Assembly (NCBI RefSeq): GCF_000379685.1
Contig: NZ_KB903249.1
Coordinates: 54,597 to 118,596 of the forward strand
Direction of reading: 5' to 3'
DNA length: 64,000 nt
From: Catelliglobosispora koreensis DSM 44566
GTDB taxonomy: Bacteria > Actinomycetota > Actinomycetes > Mycobacteriales > Micromonosporaceae
Part shown: positions 16,685 through 24,138 of the stretch, piece after piece
How positions within the stretch are numbered: the first letter of the stretch is position 1
Layout of the letters: each line of letters opens with the position of its first letter
Translations under genes and position numbers: made by a program
The notes under the pieces: generated by a model
What the model saw: only the letters and a program-made list of their open reading frames with translations
Database searches by the model: none
Told to the model about the DNA's origin: nothing

Positions 16685-17278
16685 TTAGGCCGGCTGCCAG
16701 GCGGGATCCCGCCCGAGCCAGGCCAACACGATGTCTAATGTGGACTCACTGCTCGCGGTGACCTCTTGGGCGAAAACCGATCCCGGTCGCTGGCGCGAGT
16801 CACCACCGGGCACCGCGAGGCTGAACGGCCGCACGGCCTCGACTAAATCGAGGTCGAAGCTAGCGGGAACGCCAATCGAGGCGGCGACATCCCAGCCGTG
16901 CACGATGCTGTCCACGAAATGAAAGCCGATCGCCTGCTCGGCGGGGAACGGCCGGTCCGGTGACAGCTCTGGAAGCCAGAACTCCCGTGTCAGCACCTCG
17001 TCATCGGCGAACGCGGTTAGCAGAGCTTCAGCGGACGCCCGGAATTCGTGCACGGGGTCGTCGCTGTCCTCCTCGGGATGCCAGGAGGCGAGGTCGGATT
17101 TCTCACCACTGGCCGCGACCGCGAAGCCGTTGTTTTGCACGCTCATGTGCGCGAGCAATTGCCGCAGGGACCACTGCGAGCATGGGGTCGCCAGGCTCAG
17201 CTGAGAGTCGCTGACCTGGTCGACGATTTCGGCACAGGTTTCGAGGGCCCTACGGTGAAAGGCACGAATGTCAGCCAC
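16685..17278 (-). CDS. TIGR03086-family DinB/maleylpyruvate isomerase-like protein
   Basis: A 197-aa protein of the DinB-like four-helix superfamily that includes mycothiol-dependent enzymes. The N-terminal block TPCSQWSLRQLLAHMSVQN carries the typical first metal-ligand His, and FHFVDSIVHGWDVA contains the second His pair of the fold. Members are thought to bind a divalent metal and to act as thiol (mycothiol) transferases or isomerases; a specific substrate cannot be given. The start is GTG at 17278. It ends just before the shared terminator. Confidence 0.75.
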   Translation of the reverse strand: MADIRAFHRRALETCAEIVDQVSDSQLSLATPCSQWSLRQLLAHMSVQNNGFAVAASGEKSDLASWHPEEDSDDPVHEFRASAEALLTAFADDEVLTREFWLPELSPDRPFPAEQAIGFHFVDSIVHGWDVAASIGVPASFDLDLVEAVRPFSLAVPGGDSRQRPGSVFAQEVTASSESTLDIVLAWLGRDPAWQPA

Positions 17279-17301
17279 CGGGGCATTCTGCCACGGAAAT
17301 C

Positions 17302-18171
17302 TCAGACCAGGTGGGCACTCGTCATGAGCTGGGCCGCGATCTGCTCCGTCAGCCGCATCCCATCATCCAAACCCAGATTCCGTGGGTACGCCGTGAGCAC
17401 TGACATAGCCCAAAGTTCAGTAACCGCAAGGCAATTGACGGTCCACTGATTGGTGTTGTCCCACTCTTCCCAGCCATTCTTGATCGCGATGGCTGGCCGG
17501 GCCTGTGCGGGAAAAGCCTTGCGAATGCCGAAGTCGCCGTAGCCGCGCACTTGCCGCATCTCGTCGAGTAGCCACGGTGTCCACTCCGGACCGGCCGCGA
17601 CACCGCGGCCGATGGCGTGGGCCAAACGGCAGGCATCCTGAGCCGACATCTTCGTGCGGGCATAGCCGTCTCCGGCCTGTGCCCCCGTCAGCCCACAGAT
17701 GCTGTTCATCCTCGTCACGGTCGCACTGCGGCCTAGTTCGCGAAACGTCGCACTGCCCTGTTCGTTGTCGCTGTCACGAATCATGGTGCTCAGTCCCGCG
17801 AGCCGTGCGCTGGTGGGCTTCTTGCCGCTCTCGCTAGCACGCCGCAGGACGTCTGCCGCCATCCACGCCTTCATCATGCTCGCGGTGTAGCTGAGTTCCT
17901 GACTGTTGCCGGAGCTGGCGATCTCCCCTGAACTGCGGTCCATCAAGGCCCAGCTGAACCACGCCTTCGTCTCGATGTTCACCACCGGCACGGGTTTGGC
18001 GAGCACCTGCGCCGGCTCGGGACTCGGCTGCTCGCTCGTGGGCGCGGCTGAGGGAAAGACGATGGCCGGCGCGACACTGTGCGTCCCGCGGGCGTCAGCG
18101 AACCACAAGCCACCGCCAGCGGCCGTGACCAGGCCAGCGCCTGTCGCAAGCATCGCCTTGCGCCGGTTCAT
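17302..18171 (-). CDS. Exported beta-lactamase-like serine hydrolase
   Basis: A 289-aa exported protein. The ATG at 18171 is preferred because AGGAG lies 6 nt upstream; an ATG six bases earlier directly abuts it. An NRRKAM basic start and hydrophobic segment form the signal peptide. The catalytic pattern of class A beta-lactamase/PBP folds is visible: SMMK (SxxK), SDN in IRDSDNEQG, and KNGW where KTG is usual. The altered third motif and absence of the omega-loop ExxxN suggest a cell-wall or non-beta-lactam role. A structured leader may precede it. Confidence 0.75.
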   Translation of the reverse strand: MNRRKAMLATGAGLVTAAGGGLWFADARGTHSVAPAIVFPSAAPTSEQPSPEPAQVLAKPVPVVNIETKAWFSWALMDRSSGEIASSGNSQELSYTASMMKAWMAADVLRRASESGKKPTSARLAGLSTMIRDSDNEQGSATFRELGRSATVTRMNSICGLTGAQAGDGYARTKMSAQDACRLAHAIGRGVAAGPEWTPWLLDEMRQVRGYGDFGIRKAFPAQARPAIAIKNGWEEWDNTNQWTVNCLAVTELWAMSVLTAYPRNLGLDDGMRLTEQIAAQLMTSAHLV

Positions 18172-18177
18172 GCACAT

Positions 18178-18300
18178 CTCCTGCCGGTTGGGAGTAAGAC
18201 CGGGCCATGGTGCCGGGCTCACCTTAGGCCAGCCTGGGCACCGGCTTGGGGTTCCCCCAGAATCCGGGACTAAACCCTGGGCCGGTGAACCGGGGAGCCC
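18178..18300 (-). promoter_or_regulatory. Structured 5' leader of the serine hydrolase gene; possible riboswitch
   Basis: Read on the minus strand, this leader contains GGGGGAACCCC, then a GCCGGTGCC/GGCACC pairing region, then AAGGTGAGCC and the Shine-Dalgarno GGCAGGAG. The order GGGGAACC ... GGGTGA resembles the conserved core of c-di-AMP (ydaO) riboswitches, which in actinobacteria often precede cell-wall hydrolase genes. The later ydaO consensus is not clearly present, so this is only a structural suggestion. Confidence 0.25.
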
Positions 18301-18353
18301 GGGTGTGCGTGGTTCCTTAATTGAGCAATGCCAATAGATGCGGAGGTGTAACC

Positions 18354-19271
18354 GTGCAAAGACGAACCCTCTTGGCCGCGGCGCTCGCGGCACCGGCCGC
18401 TGGCCTGGCCGTCGCGTCGCCCGCTGCGGCTTCAGCGGCGCTGTTTCCAGAAGTGATCAACCTGCCGAACGGCTGGCGTCCGGAAGGGATAGTGGCCGGG
18501 CTGGGCACGACGTTCTTCGTCGGGTCACTGGCCAACGGAGCGATTTACCGCGGAAGTTTTGCCACCGGGCAGGGTGCGATCTTCGTGCCCGGCACAGCGG
18601 GCACGGCGACAGTCGGGCTGGAGATCGACTATCGCCGGCGGATCTGGGCGTGCGGTGGGGCTGGGGGCGCAGCGACCGCCTATTCGGAGTTCACCGGCGA
18701 GAAGCTCGCGTCCTACAGCTTCGGCGGGCGGTTCGTTAACGATGCTGTCGCGACGAAGGACGGCGTGTATTTCACTGACTCGCAAGCCGTGGTGCTCTAT
18801 CACGTCCCGTTCGGACGGTCCGGCCAGTTGCCCGAACAGGCGCAGGTGCGCACGATCGCCCTTCCGCCCGGGCTCGGCGACGCTGGAGCCTCGAACAACG
18901 GCATCGAGTCCACTCCCGATGGGCGGCTCATCGTCGTGCAGGCGACGGCGAACCGCCTGTGGACGTTTGATCCGGGCACAGGTGCGGCGCAACAGGTTGA
19001 CCTGGGCGGAGCCTCCGTCGAGCGTGGAGACGGGATTTTGCGCCGTGGCCACGTGCTCTACGTCGTGCGCAACAGGTTCAACCTGATCGCCAAGTTCCGC
19101 TTCGACGCTGGATTCACCAGCGCCGAACTGATCGAGGAGATCACGAGCCCGTATTTCGACGTCCCAGCGACGATCGCCGCTTTCGGGCCATACCTGTACG
19201 CGGCGAACGCTCGCTTCACAACAACTCCGACACCGGACACCACGTACACCATTGCCCAGGTACGAGGGTAA
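18354..19271 (+). CDS. Exported SMP-30/NHL-like beta-propeller protein
   Basis: A 305-aa protein with a Tat-like or Sec signal peptide (MQRRTLLAAALAAPAAGLAVASPAAAS). The GTG start at 18354 has GGAGG 7 nt upstream. The mature part is a repeated-blade propeller of the SMP-30/gluconolactonase-like type (GWRPEGIV, NDAVATKDGVYFTDS, NNGIESTPDGRLIVVQ, ERGDGILRRGHVLYVVRN). Such proteins are lactonase-like or of unknown function; the metal ligands cannot be assigned by eye. It is divergent from the serine hydrolase. Confidence 0.75.
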   Translation: MQRRTLLAAALAAPAAGLAVASPAAASAALFPEVINLPNGWRPEGIVAGLGTTFFVGSLANGAIYRGSFATGQGAIFVPGTAGTATVGLEIDYRRRIWACGGAGGAATAYSEFTGEKLASYSFGGRFVNDAVATKDGVYFTDSQAVVLYHVPFGRSGQLPEQAQVRTIALPPGLGDAGASNNGIESTPDGRLIVVQATANRLWTFDPGTGAAQQVDLGGASVERGDGILRRGHVLYVVRNRFNLIAKFRFDAGFTSAELIEEITSPYFDVPATIAAFGPYLYAANARFTTTPTPDTTYTIAQVRG

Positions 19272-19342
19272 ATCTGCAGATTAGCCGGATAAACGCTGTT
19301 GATCAGGTTTACCGTGTGGATTGACAGAAAGGCGGGCAAACG

Positions 19343-19867
19343 ATGACTTACTCGCAACCGCAACCGCCCGTGCCACCGCGCCAGCCAGGCGCAGTCGCGG
19401 CCGTGGCCCCACCGTCCATTAAGAACGCCGTATGGGCCATGTACGCGGGCGCCGCGCTGAGTGCACTCTCGACCATCATCGGTTTGACGACGAAGACCCA
19501 GGTGATGGACGCCTATCGCCGCGCGCTCATCGAAGACGGCGAGTCCGTCGCCAGGGTCAACGAGCTCGTTGACAACGCATCCACGGCATGGGCCCCAACG
19601 GCCATCGCTAGCGGCCTCATCGGCCTGCTGTTGTGGATCTGGATGGCGATGGCGAATGGCAAGGGCAAGAAGTGGGCCCGCATCGTGGCGACCGTCCTGT
19701 TCGCCATTAACACTATTGGCACGATCTACACCTTCTTCAGCGTGCCCCGGCCGCACGGGATCAGCATGGTTATCAACGTGCTCATGTGGCTGGCGGGTCT
19801 GGCGGCGATCTACTTCTTGTACACGAAGGAATCGTCGGCCTTCTTTGACCGGGCCAGCGTCAGGTAA
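19343..19867 (+). CDS. Four-helix integral membrane protein, function unknown
   Basis: A 174-aa protein with a Pro/Gln-rich N-terminus (YSQPQPPVPPRQPG) and four membrane segments, at about residues 32-52, 85-105, 113-133 and 143-160. This layout is common in actinobacterial small membrane proteins of unknown role. It starts with ATG after an AGAAAGG-type RBS and is followed by a strong terminator. No partner gene is adjacent. Confidence 0.7.
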   Translation: MTYSQPQPPVPPRQPGAVAAVAPPSIKNAVWAMYAGAALSALSTIIGLTTKTQVMDAYRRALIEDGESVARVNELVDNASTAWAPTAIASGLIGLLLWIWMAMANGKGKKWARIVATVLFAINTIGTIYTFFSVPRPHGISMVINVLMWLAGLAAIYFLYTKESSAFFDRASVR

Positions 19868-19876
19868 GCATCGTCG

Positions 19877-19906
19877 CGGGCCGGGACTCCATGGGGTCCC
19901 GGCCCG
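19877..19906 (+). terminator. Rho-independent terminator
   Basis: CGGGCCGGGAC and GTCCCGGCCCG form an 11-bp GC stem, followed by TTTC, 10 nt after the membrane-protein stop. Confidence 0.8.
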
Positions 19907-19949
19907 TTTCCGTGGGTTATGGTGTGTCACCCCACAATGACACTCACGG

Positions 19950-21335
19950 ATGGATGCAGCCTTGGAAGCCACAGTCCAGCGGCAGCTTGAGCGAATCGCC
20001 CGGCAAACCCAGGCCGAAGCTCGTGTGCCCGCCTTACAGGTAGCCATTTACCGCGGTGACCGCGAGCCATGGACGTTCCAGATCGGACAGTCCGGCACCC
20101 AGCGTTCCCTAGACGCGGCAACGACTTTCCGCATCGGATCGATCACGAAGACGTTTACCGCAGTGCTGGTGATGCAGTGCCGCGACGCTGGGCTGCTTGA
20201 GCTGGACGACACGCTCGGCGCTCACCTGGACGTTCCGGCCTTTGGTTCGGCCACCATCCGGCGGCTGCTGTCGCACACATCAGGAGTGCAGCGCGAACCG
20301 CATGGCGACATCTGGACCCCGGAAGGCGTCTCTCCCGACGCCAAGCGGCTGATCGCCGAACTAGCCCAGGCCGAGCAGGTGCTGCCGCCGGGACGCCGGT
20401 TCCACTACTCGAATCTCGCCTACGCCCTGCTCGGCCAGCTCGTCGCGAAGATCCATGGCGTGCCATGGCTTGAGATCGCCAGCGACCGGGTCTTCCGGCC
20501 GCTCGGGCTCACCTCGCTGTCGGCGCAGCCGGGGCCGCAATCGGCTATCGGGTACCAGGTTGACGCCTACTCCGACCACGCCAAGCCCGAGCGCATCCTC
20601 GACCTTGACGGCACCGAGGCGGCCGCGCAACTGTGGGGCACAGCAGCGGACCTGGCCAAGTGGGGCGCCTTCCTGGCCGACCCGGCGACGGTCGACCCCA
20701 CGGGAGCCGTGCTCAACGCGCTCACCGTGGAGGAAATGCGGTGGCCGGTCACCCTGACCAATGACGCACGGTGGGCCATTGGATTCGGGCTCGGGCTGAT
20801 GGTGCAGCCGCAAGGGGACTGGACCGTCCACATTGGACACGACGGCGCGATGCCAGGATTCCTCGCCAGCGCCCAGGGACGGCGTGGACCAGGCGTGCCA
20901 AAGGCACTCGGGGCGGCGGCTTTGGGCTCATCTGGTACGGCCGATGAGATTATCGGTCTGCCACACCAGTTGTTAAGCGCTGCCGTGGAGCTGGACCCGG
21001 CCGACATCGCGCCGTGGGAGCCGGGCACACCGGCACCCGAGCGGTATCAGTCCGTGCTGGGCCGGTGGTGGGCCGAAGGTTTCGAGCACGTCTTCGGCTG
21101 GCACAACAACGCCCTCAACGCCCGCATGGTCGGTGCCCCGGCGCAAATGCCGCCCGCGATCTTCGCTGAGACGGCTGAAACCAACGTGCTGCGAACGGTT
21201 TCTGGCCGCGAGGTGGGCGAGCAGCTGCGCATCATCCGCGACCGTGACGGCAACGCGGTGGAATTGCGCTGGGCGACCTATAGCTACACGCGCGATCAGC
21301 GCACGTTTGACGGCTTCCTCACCGCGCGAGGCTGA
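19950..21335 (+). CDS. Beta-lactamase-family (class C-like) serine hydrolase
   Basis: A 461-aa protein of the class C beta-lactamase/D-aminopeptidase/esterase superfamily. SITK (SxxK, near residue 67) supplies the nucleophile, and YSNLAYALLG carries the YxN-like second motif. A C-terminal domain of about 120 residues (from YQSVLGRWWAEG) resembles the DUF3471-like barrel of this family. No signal peptide is evident, so it is probably cytosolic. The next gene starts after 1 nt, so it is cotranscribed with the sensor kinase. Confidence 0.82.
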   Translation: MDAALEATVQRQLERIARQTQAEARVPALQVAIYRGDREPWTFQIGQSGTQRSLDAATTFRIGSITKTFTAVLVMQCRDAGLLELDDTLGAHLDVPAFGSATIRRLLSHTSGVQREPHGDIWTPEGVSPDAKRLIAELAQAEQVLPPGRRFHYSNLAYALLGQLVAKIHGVPWLEIASDRVFRPLGLTSLSAQPGPQSAIGYQVDAYSDHAKPERILDLDGTEAAAQLWGTAADLAKWGAFLADPATVDPTGAVLNALTVEEMRWPVTLTNDARWAIGFGLGLMVQPQGDWTVHIGHDGAMPGFLASAQGRRGPGVPKALGAAALGSSGTADEIIGLPHQLLSAAVELDPADIAPWEPGTPAPERYQSVLGRWWAEGFEHVFGWHNNALNARMVGAPAQMPPAIFAETAETNVLRTVSGREVGEQLRIIRDRDGNAVELRWATYSYTRDQRTFDGFLTARG

Positions 21336-21336
21336 C

Positions 21337-22569
21337 ATGGGCATCGGAGCATCGCTCGGGTGGCGTGATCCCTCTTACCTGGCTCAAAAGCCGGGTCAGG
21401 AACGGGTGCACCGGTTCGTGGCGATGCTCCTGATCGCCCAGCGCGCAAGTTATGTGATCCCTTCCGCCGCAGGCGTTTTCGCTGACAAGACGCCCTACTT
21501 CAGCGACCGGCTCAATGTCGTCATGCTCGCGTCGGCCGTCCTGTGGAACGTCGTGCTCGTGCTGGCGGTCCGCAAAGCGGGCTGGTTCTCCCGCTGGATG
21601 ATCGCTGTTGATGTCGCCGTGACGTGCGTTCTGCTGATCGTCATCACCGCGAACACGCCGTTGCCCGACCGGCTGACGTCGGCGGTCAACTGGTCCTCGT
21701 CGGCCTTATTCGCGACCGGTGCGCTGCTCGGGGCGACGATGCCGTTGCGCCTGCTAGTAATCGGGCTCGCGCCGCCCGCCCTGTTCTATGTGCTTGCGCA
21801 CCAAGACAATCTCGGCGACGAACGCGCGTGGTTCATAGACGTTTTGACCAGGCTCAATTCGTACCTCTGGTTCGCGGTTATCTTGCATTTCATCGCTCGT
21901 TATCTGCGGGGGCAGGCGGCGCGGCTGGAAGAGCTGACGCGGCAACGGCTCGCGATCGAGAACCGGCAAGCCCGTTACGCGGAAAGGCATTCTCAGTTCC
22001 GGCGGCTGCATGACACGGTGCTCACGACCCTGACCGCCATCGCCCGCGGCGGCCTGGATCATCAAACCGAGCAGGTGCGGCGGCGTTGCGCGGCTGACGC
22101 TGAGTATGTGCGGCTGCTCATCTCCAGCGATCCGGCGGGCGGCGACCTGACGGACGGTCTCGCCCAAGTCGCGGCGTCAGCAACGGATTTGGGACTGCGC
22201 ATCAGATTCGCCACAGCGGCGGTGCCTGTCGAGTTGCCCGATAACGTGGTCGCGGCCATTACCGGCGCCTGCCAGGAAGCGCTCAACAACGTCGCTTTGC
22301 ACTCGGGGACAAGTGATGCGTGGCTGACGGTCTTCTGCGAGGACGACACGGTCACGGTGCGGGTCGTTGACCGCGGCGATGGGTTTGACGCCGAAGCCAT
22401 GCCGCCTGGCTTCGGGCTGACATCCTCGGTGGCGCAACGGATGCGTGAGGTCGGCGGGCGAGCCGAGGTCTTCTCCATGCCCGGCGATGGGACCGTGGTC
22501 GATCTGATCTGGCCGGCGGCGACGTCAGCGCAACAGCCCGTCTTCGCGGACGCGCGAGGCGAGGTCTAG
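21337..22569 (+). CDS. Sensor histidine kinase with multi-helix membrane domain
   Basis: A 410-aa kinase. The frame is open from 21133, but the ATG at 21337 begins a sensible protein just after the hydrolase stop. Residues about 25-195 contain five or six membrane segments, followed by a coiled linker, the phosphoacceptor box FRRLHDTVLTTLTAI (His near 225), and an HATPase domain with CQEALNNVALHSG and DRGDGFD. The likely partner is the response regulator that converges on it from the other strand, overlapping the last 45 bp. Proximity to the LanB/LanC locus suggests it may control that locus; this is inference. Confidence 0.88.
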   Translation: MGIGASLGWRDPSYLAQKPGQERVHRFVAMLLIAQRASYVIPSAAGVFADKTPYFSDRLNVVMLASAVLWNVVLVLAVRKAGWFSRWMIAVDVAVTCVLLIVITANTPLPDRLTSAVNWSSSALFATGALLGATMPLRLLVIGLAPPALFYVLAHQDNLGDERAWFIDVLTRLNSYLWFAVILHFIARYLRGQAARLEELTRQRLAIENRQARYAERHSQFRRLHDTVLTTLTAIARGGLDHQTEQVRRRCAADAEYVRLLISSDPAGGDLTDGLAQVAASATDLGLRIRFATAAVPVELPDNVVAAITGACQEALNNVALHSGTSDAWLTVFCEDDTVTVRVVDRGDGFDAEAMPPGFGLTSSVAQRMREVGGRAEVFSMPGDGTVVDLIWPAATSAQQPVFADARGEV

Positions 22570-23148
22570 CTTCGTGTAGGCCGGACGCCCGGCGAGCCGG
22601 TACTTCTCCTTGACGCGGTCGAGGTAATTCTTCGCGGTGGCCGGCTGAATGCCCAGTTTGCGGGCGGCCGCGGCCAAGGTCATGCCCGAGGCGTAGGCCA
22701 GAACCACGGCACGCTCCTGAGGGGACAGATGCGGGCGTTCCGAATCGCGGTCAGAAAGCCACGCGAACGCCAGCTCGGGTGAGTGGGCCATCTGCCCCGC
22801 CGAAATCTGACGGGCCGCCTCCACCAAGGCATTCAAGTCATGGTCCTTTGTCAGGTATCCGTCTGCGCCCGCCCTGACCACCCTCGTCCCCATTTCGGCC
22901 GAAGGCACCACGCTGATGACGAGCACCTTGCTGCCCGCCTCGGTCAGCCGGTGCACATTGCACACGGGGTCGGAGCGGTCAGCGAGGAGGAGGTCGAGGA
23001 TGACCACGCTGGCGGGTGGGCCTGGATAAGCTAGCAGCTCATCGACGGTGCGGGCGGTGCGCAACAGCTCCACCTCGGGGACACGCTCGATCCACGCGCG
23101 CAGCCCATCGAGGAGCATCTGATCGTCGTCCACCACCGACACGGTCAT
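22525..23148 (-). CDS. NarL/LuxR-family response regulator
   Basis: A 207-aa regulator. The frame is open to 23256, but MTVSVVDDDQMLLDGL is a standard receiver start (ATG at 23148; another ATG at 23151). The acidic pair is DDD (residues 7-9), the phosphoacceptor Asp is in VVILDLLLAD, and Lys is in YLTKDHDLNAL. The C-terminal HTH reads LSPQERAVVLAYASGMTLAAAARKLG. It overlaps the kinase gene tail-to-tail and is divergent, across 93 bp, from the LanB operon, so its own promoter region is shared with that operon. Confidence 0.88.
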   Translation of the reverse strand: MTVSVVDDDQMLLDGLRAWIERVPEVELLRTARTVDELLAYPGPPASVVILDLLLADRSDPVCNVHRLTEAGSKVLVISVVPSAEMGTRVVRAGADGYLTKDHDLNALVEAARQISAGQMAHSPELAFAWLSDRDSERPHLSPQERAVVLAYASGMTLAAAARKLGIQPATAKNYLDRVKEKYRLAGRPAYTKLDLASRVREDGLLR

Positions 23149-23241
23149 CATGGCCGCAGCTTGTAGAGCCAATCGCCAATATGTCAAGCCGTCAATTTTG
23201 TCGGCTAGGGGCGCCCGCACACCCCGAAAGAGTATGACGCC

Positions 23242-24138
23242 ATGGTGGTCGTGCACGAGACCTGCCTTGAGTCAGACCGGCTGACGGCAGTGCTTCTCCC
23301 GCTCCTAGGCGACCGTGCGGAGGCGTTCGTCGCGGCTGGACTGGCTGCCGTTGATGGCATGGCCCCGAGCCGGTCCTGGGTGCAATGTGGAGTCGCGGTC
23401 GATCCGCAGCACTACCGGTCCTTCTGCGCACGGCTCGCCGAGGTGGCTCGCGACATGCTGGCTTCGGGTGCGGCGGCCAACTTCTTCTTCATGCACAAGC
23501 CACCTGGACTGCGCGTCCGGTTCGAAACGAGTAGCGCGCTCGCCGATCAGATCGCGGCAGCGCTGGCACACCCCGGCGTGACTATCGAGCCGGGCGTTTA
23601 CGAGCCAGAAGAAGCCCTCTTCGGTGGACCGTCCTCGATGCGGTTCGTGCACCGCGTTTTCACCGCCGACGCGCAGGCTTGGCTCGCCTTCCACCAGCTC
23701 GCTACGCAGACCCCGAACTGGGCGTTCTCACTGGCCCTGCTTCGGCATCTGTTCAACGGGCTGGGGATCTCCGGCTGGGAAGACCTTGAGGTCTGGCAAC
23801 GCGTGCAGCGACAGGCTTTCAGGGTGCTTCCGTCCGGAATGGAAGGCGACCGGACCGCCAAAGTCACCTCCGCTATCCGTGCGGCATGGGCAGATCCGCA
23901 AGAATTGCGGGCCAGTCTGCCCCCGGAGGCCGCCGCGCTCGCAGCGGCAGCGGGGGAACAGCTCGCCGACCTTGGCGGGCAATGGTTGCAGGGCTATTTC
24001 CAGAGTCACACCACGGTTATCGGGCCGCGCGAAGCGGCCGCGTTCGCGACCATCTTCCATTGGAACCGGGGCAGGCTCTCTGCCGTGACTCAGGCCCTTA
24101 TCGCGGCAGCACTCGCGGACCGGGCCTCCCGCCCGTGA
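23242..24138 (+). CDS. Small LanB: glutamate-elimination (SpaB C-terminal) domain protein
   Basis: A 298-aa stand-alone copy of the C-terminal elimination domain of class I lanthipeptide dehydratases (also called thiopeptide-type bacteriocin biosynthesis protein). Family landmarks: FFFMHKPPGLRVRFE near residue 80, VYEPEEALFGG near 115, and FHWNRGRLS near the C-terminus. In full LanB enzymes this domain removes glutamate from glutamylated Ser/Thr to leave Dha/Dhb. Here it is a separate gene placed before the glutamylation subunit and overlapping it (GTGA). Together with LanC and the precursor it forms a minimal class I locus. Confidence 0.85.
   Translation: MVVVHETCLESDRLTAVLLPLLGDRAEAFVAAGLAAVDGMAPSRSWVQCGVAVDPQHYRSFCARLAEVARDMLASGAAANFFFMHKPPGLRVRFETSSALADQIAAALAHPGVTIEPGVYEPEEALFGGPSSMRFVHRVFTADAQAWLAFHQLATQTPNWAFSLALLRHLFNGLGISGWEDLEVWQRVQRQAFRVLPSGMEGDRTAKVTSAIRAAWADPQELRASLPPEAAALAAAAGEQLADLGGQWLQGYFQSHTTVIGPREAAAFATIFHWNRGRLSAVTQALIAAALADRASRP

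Noticed and set aside
23886..24134. A longer N-terminus for the LanB glutamylation subunit
   Set aside because: This stretch reads in a second frame through the elimination-domain gene and looks like Arg/Gly-rich shadow sequence; the GTG at 24135 overlapping the previous stop fits better.
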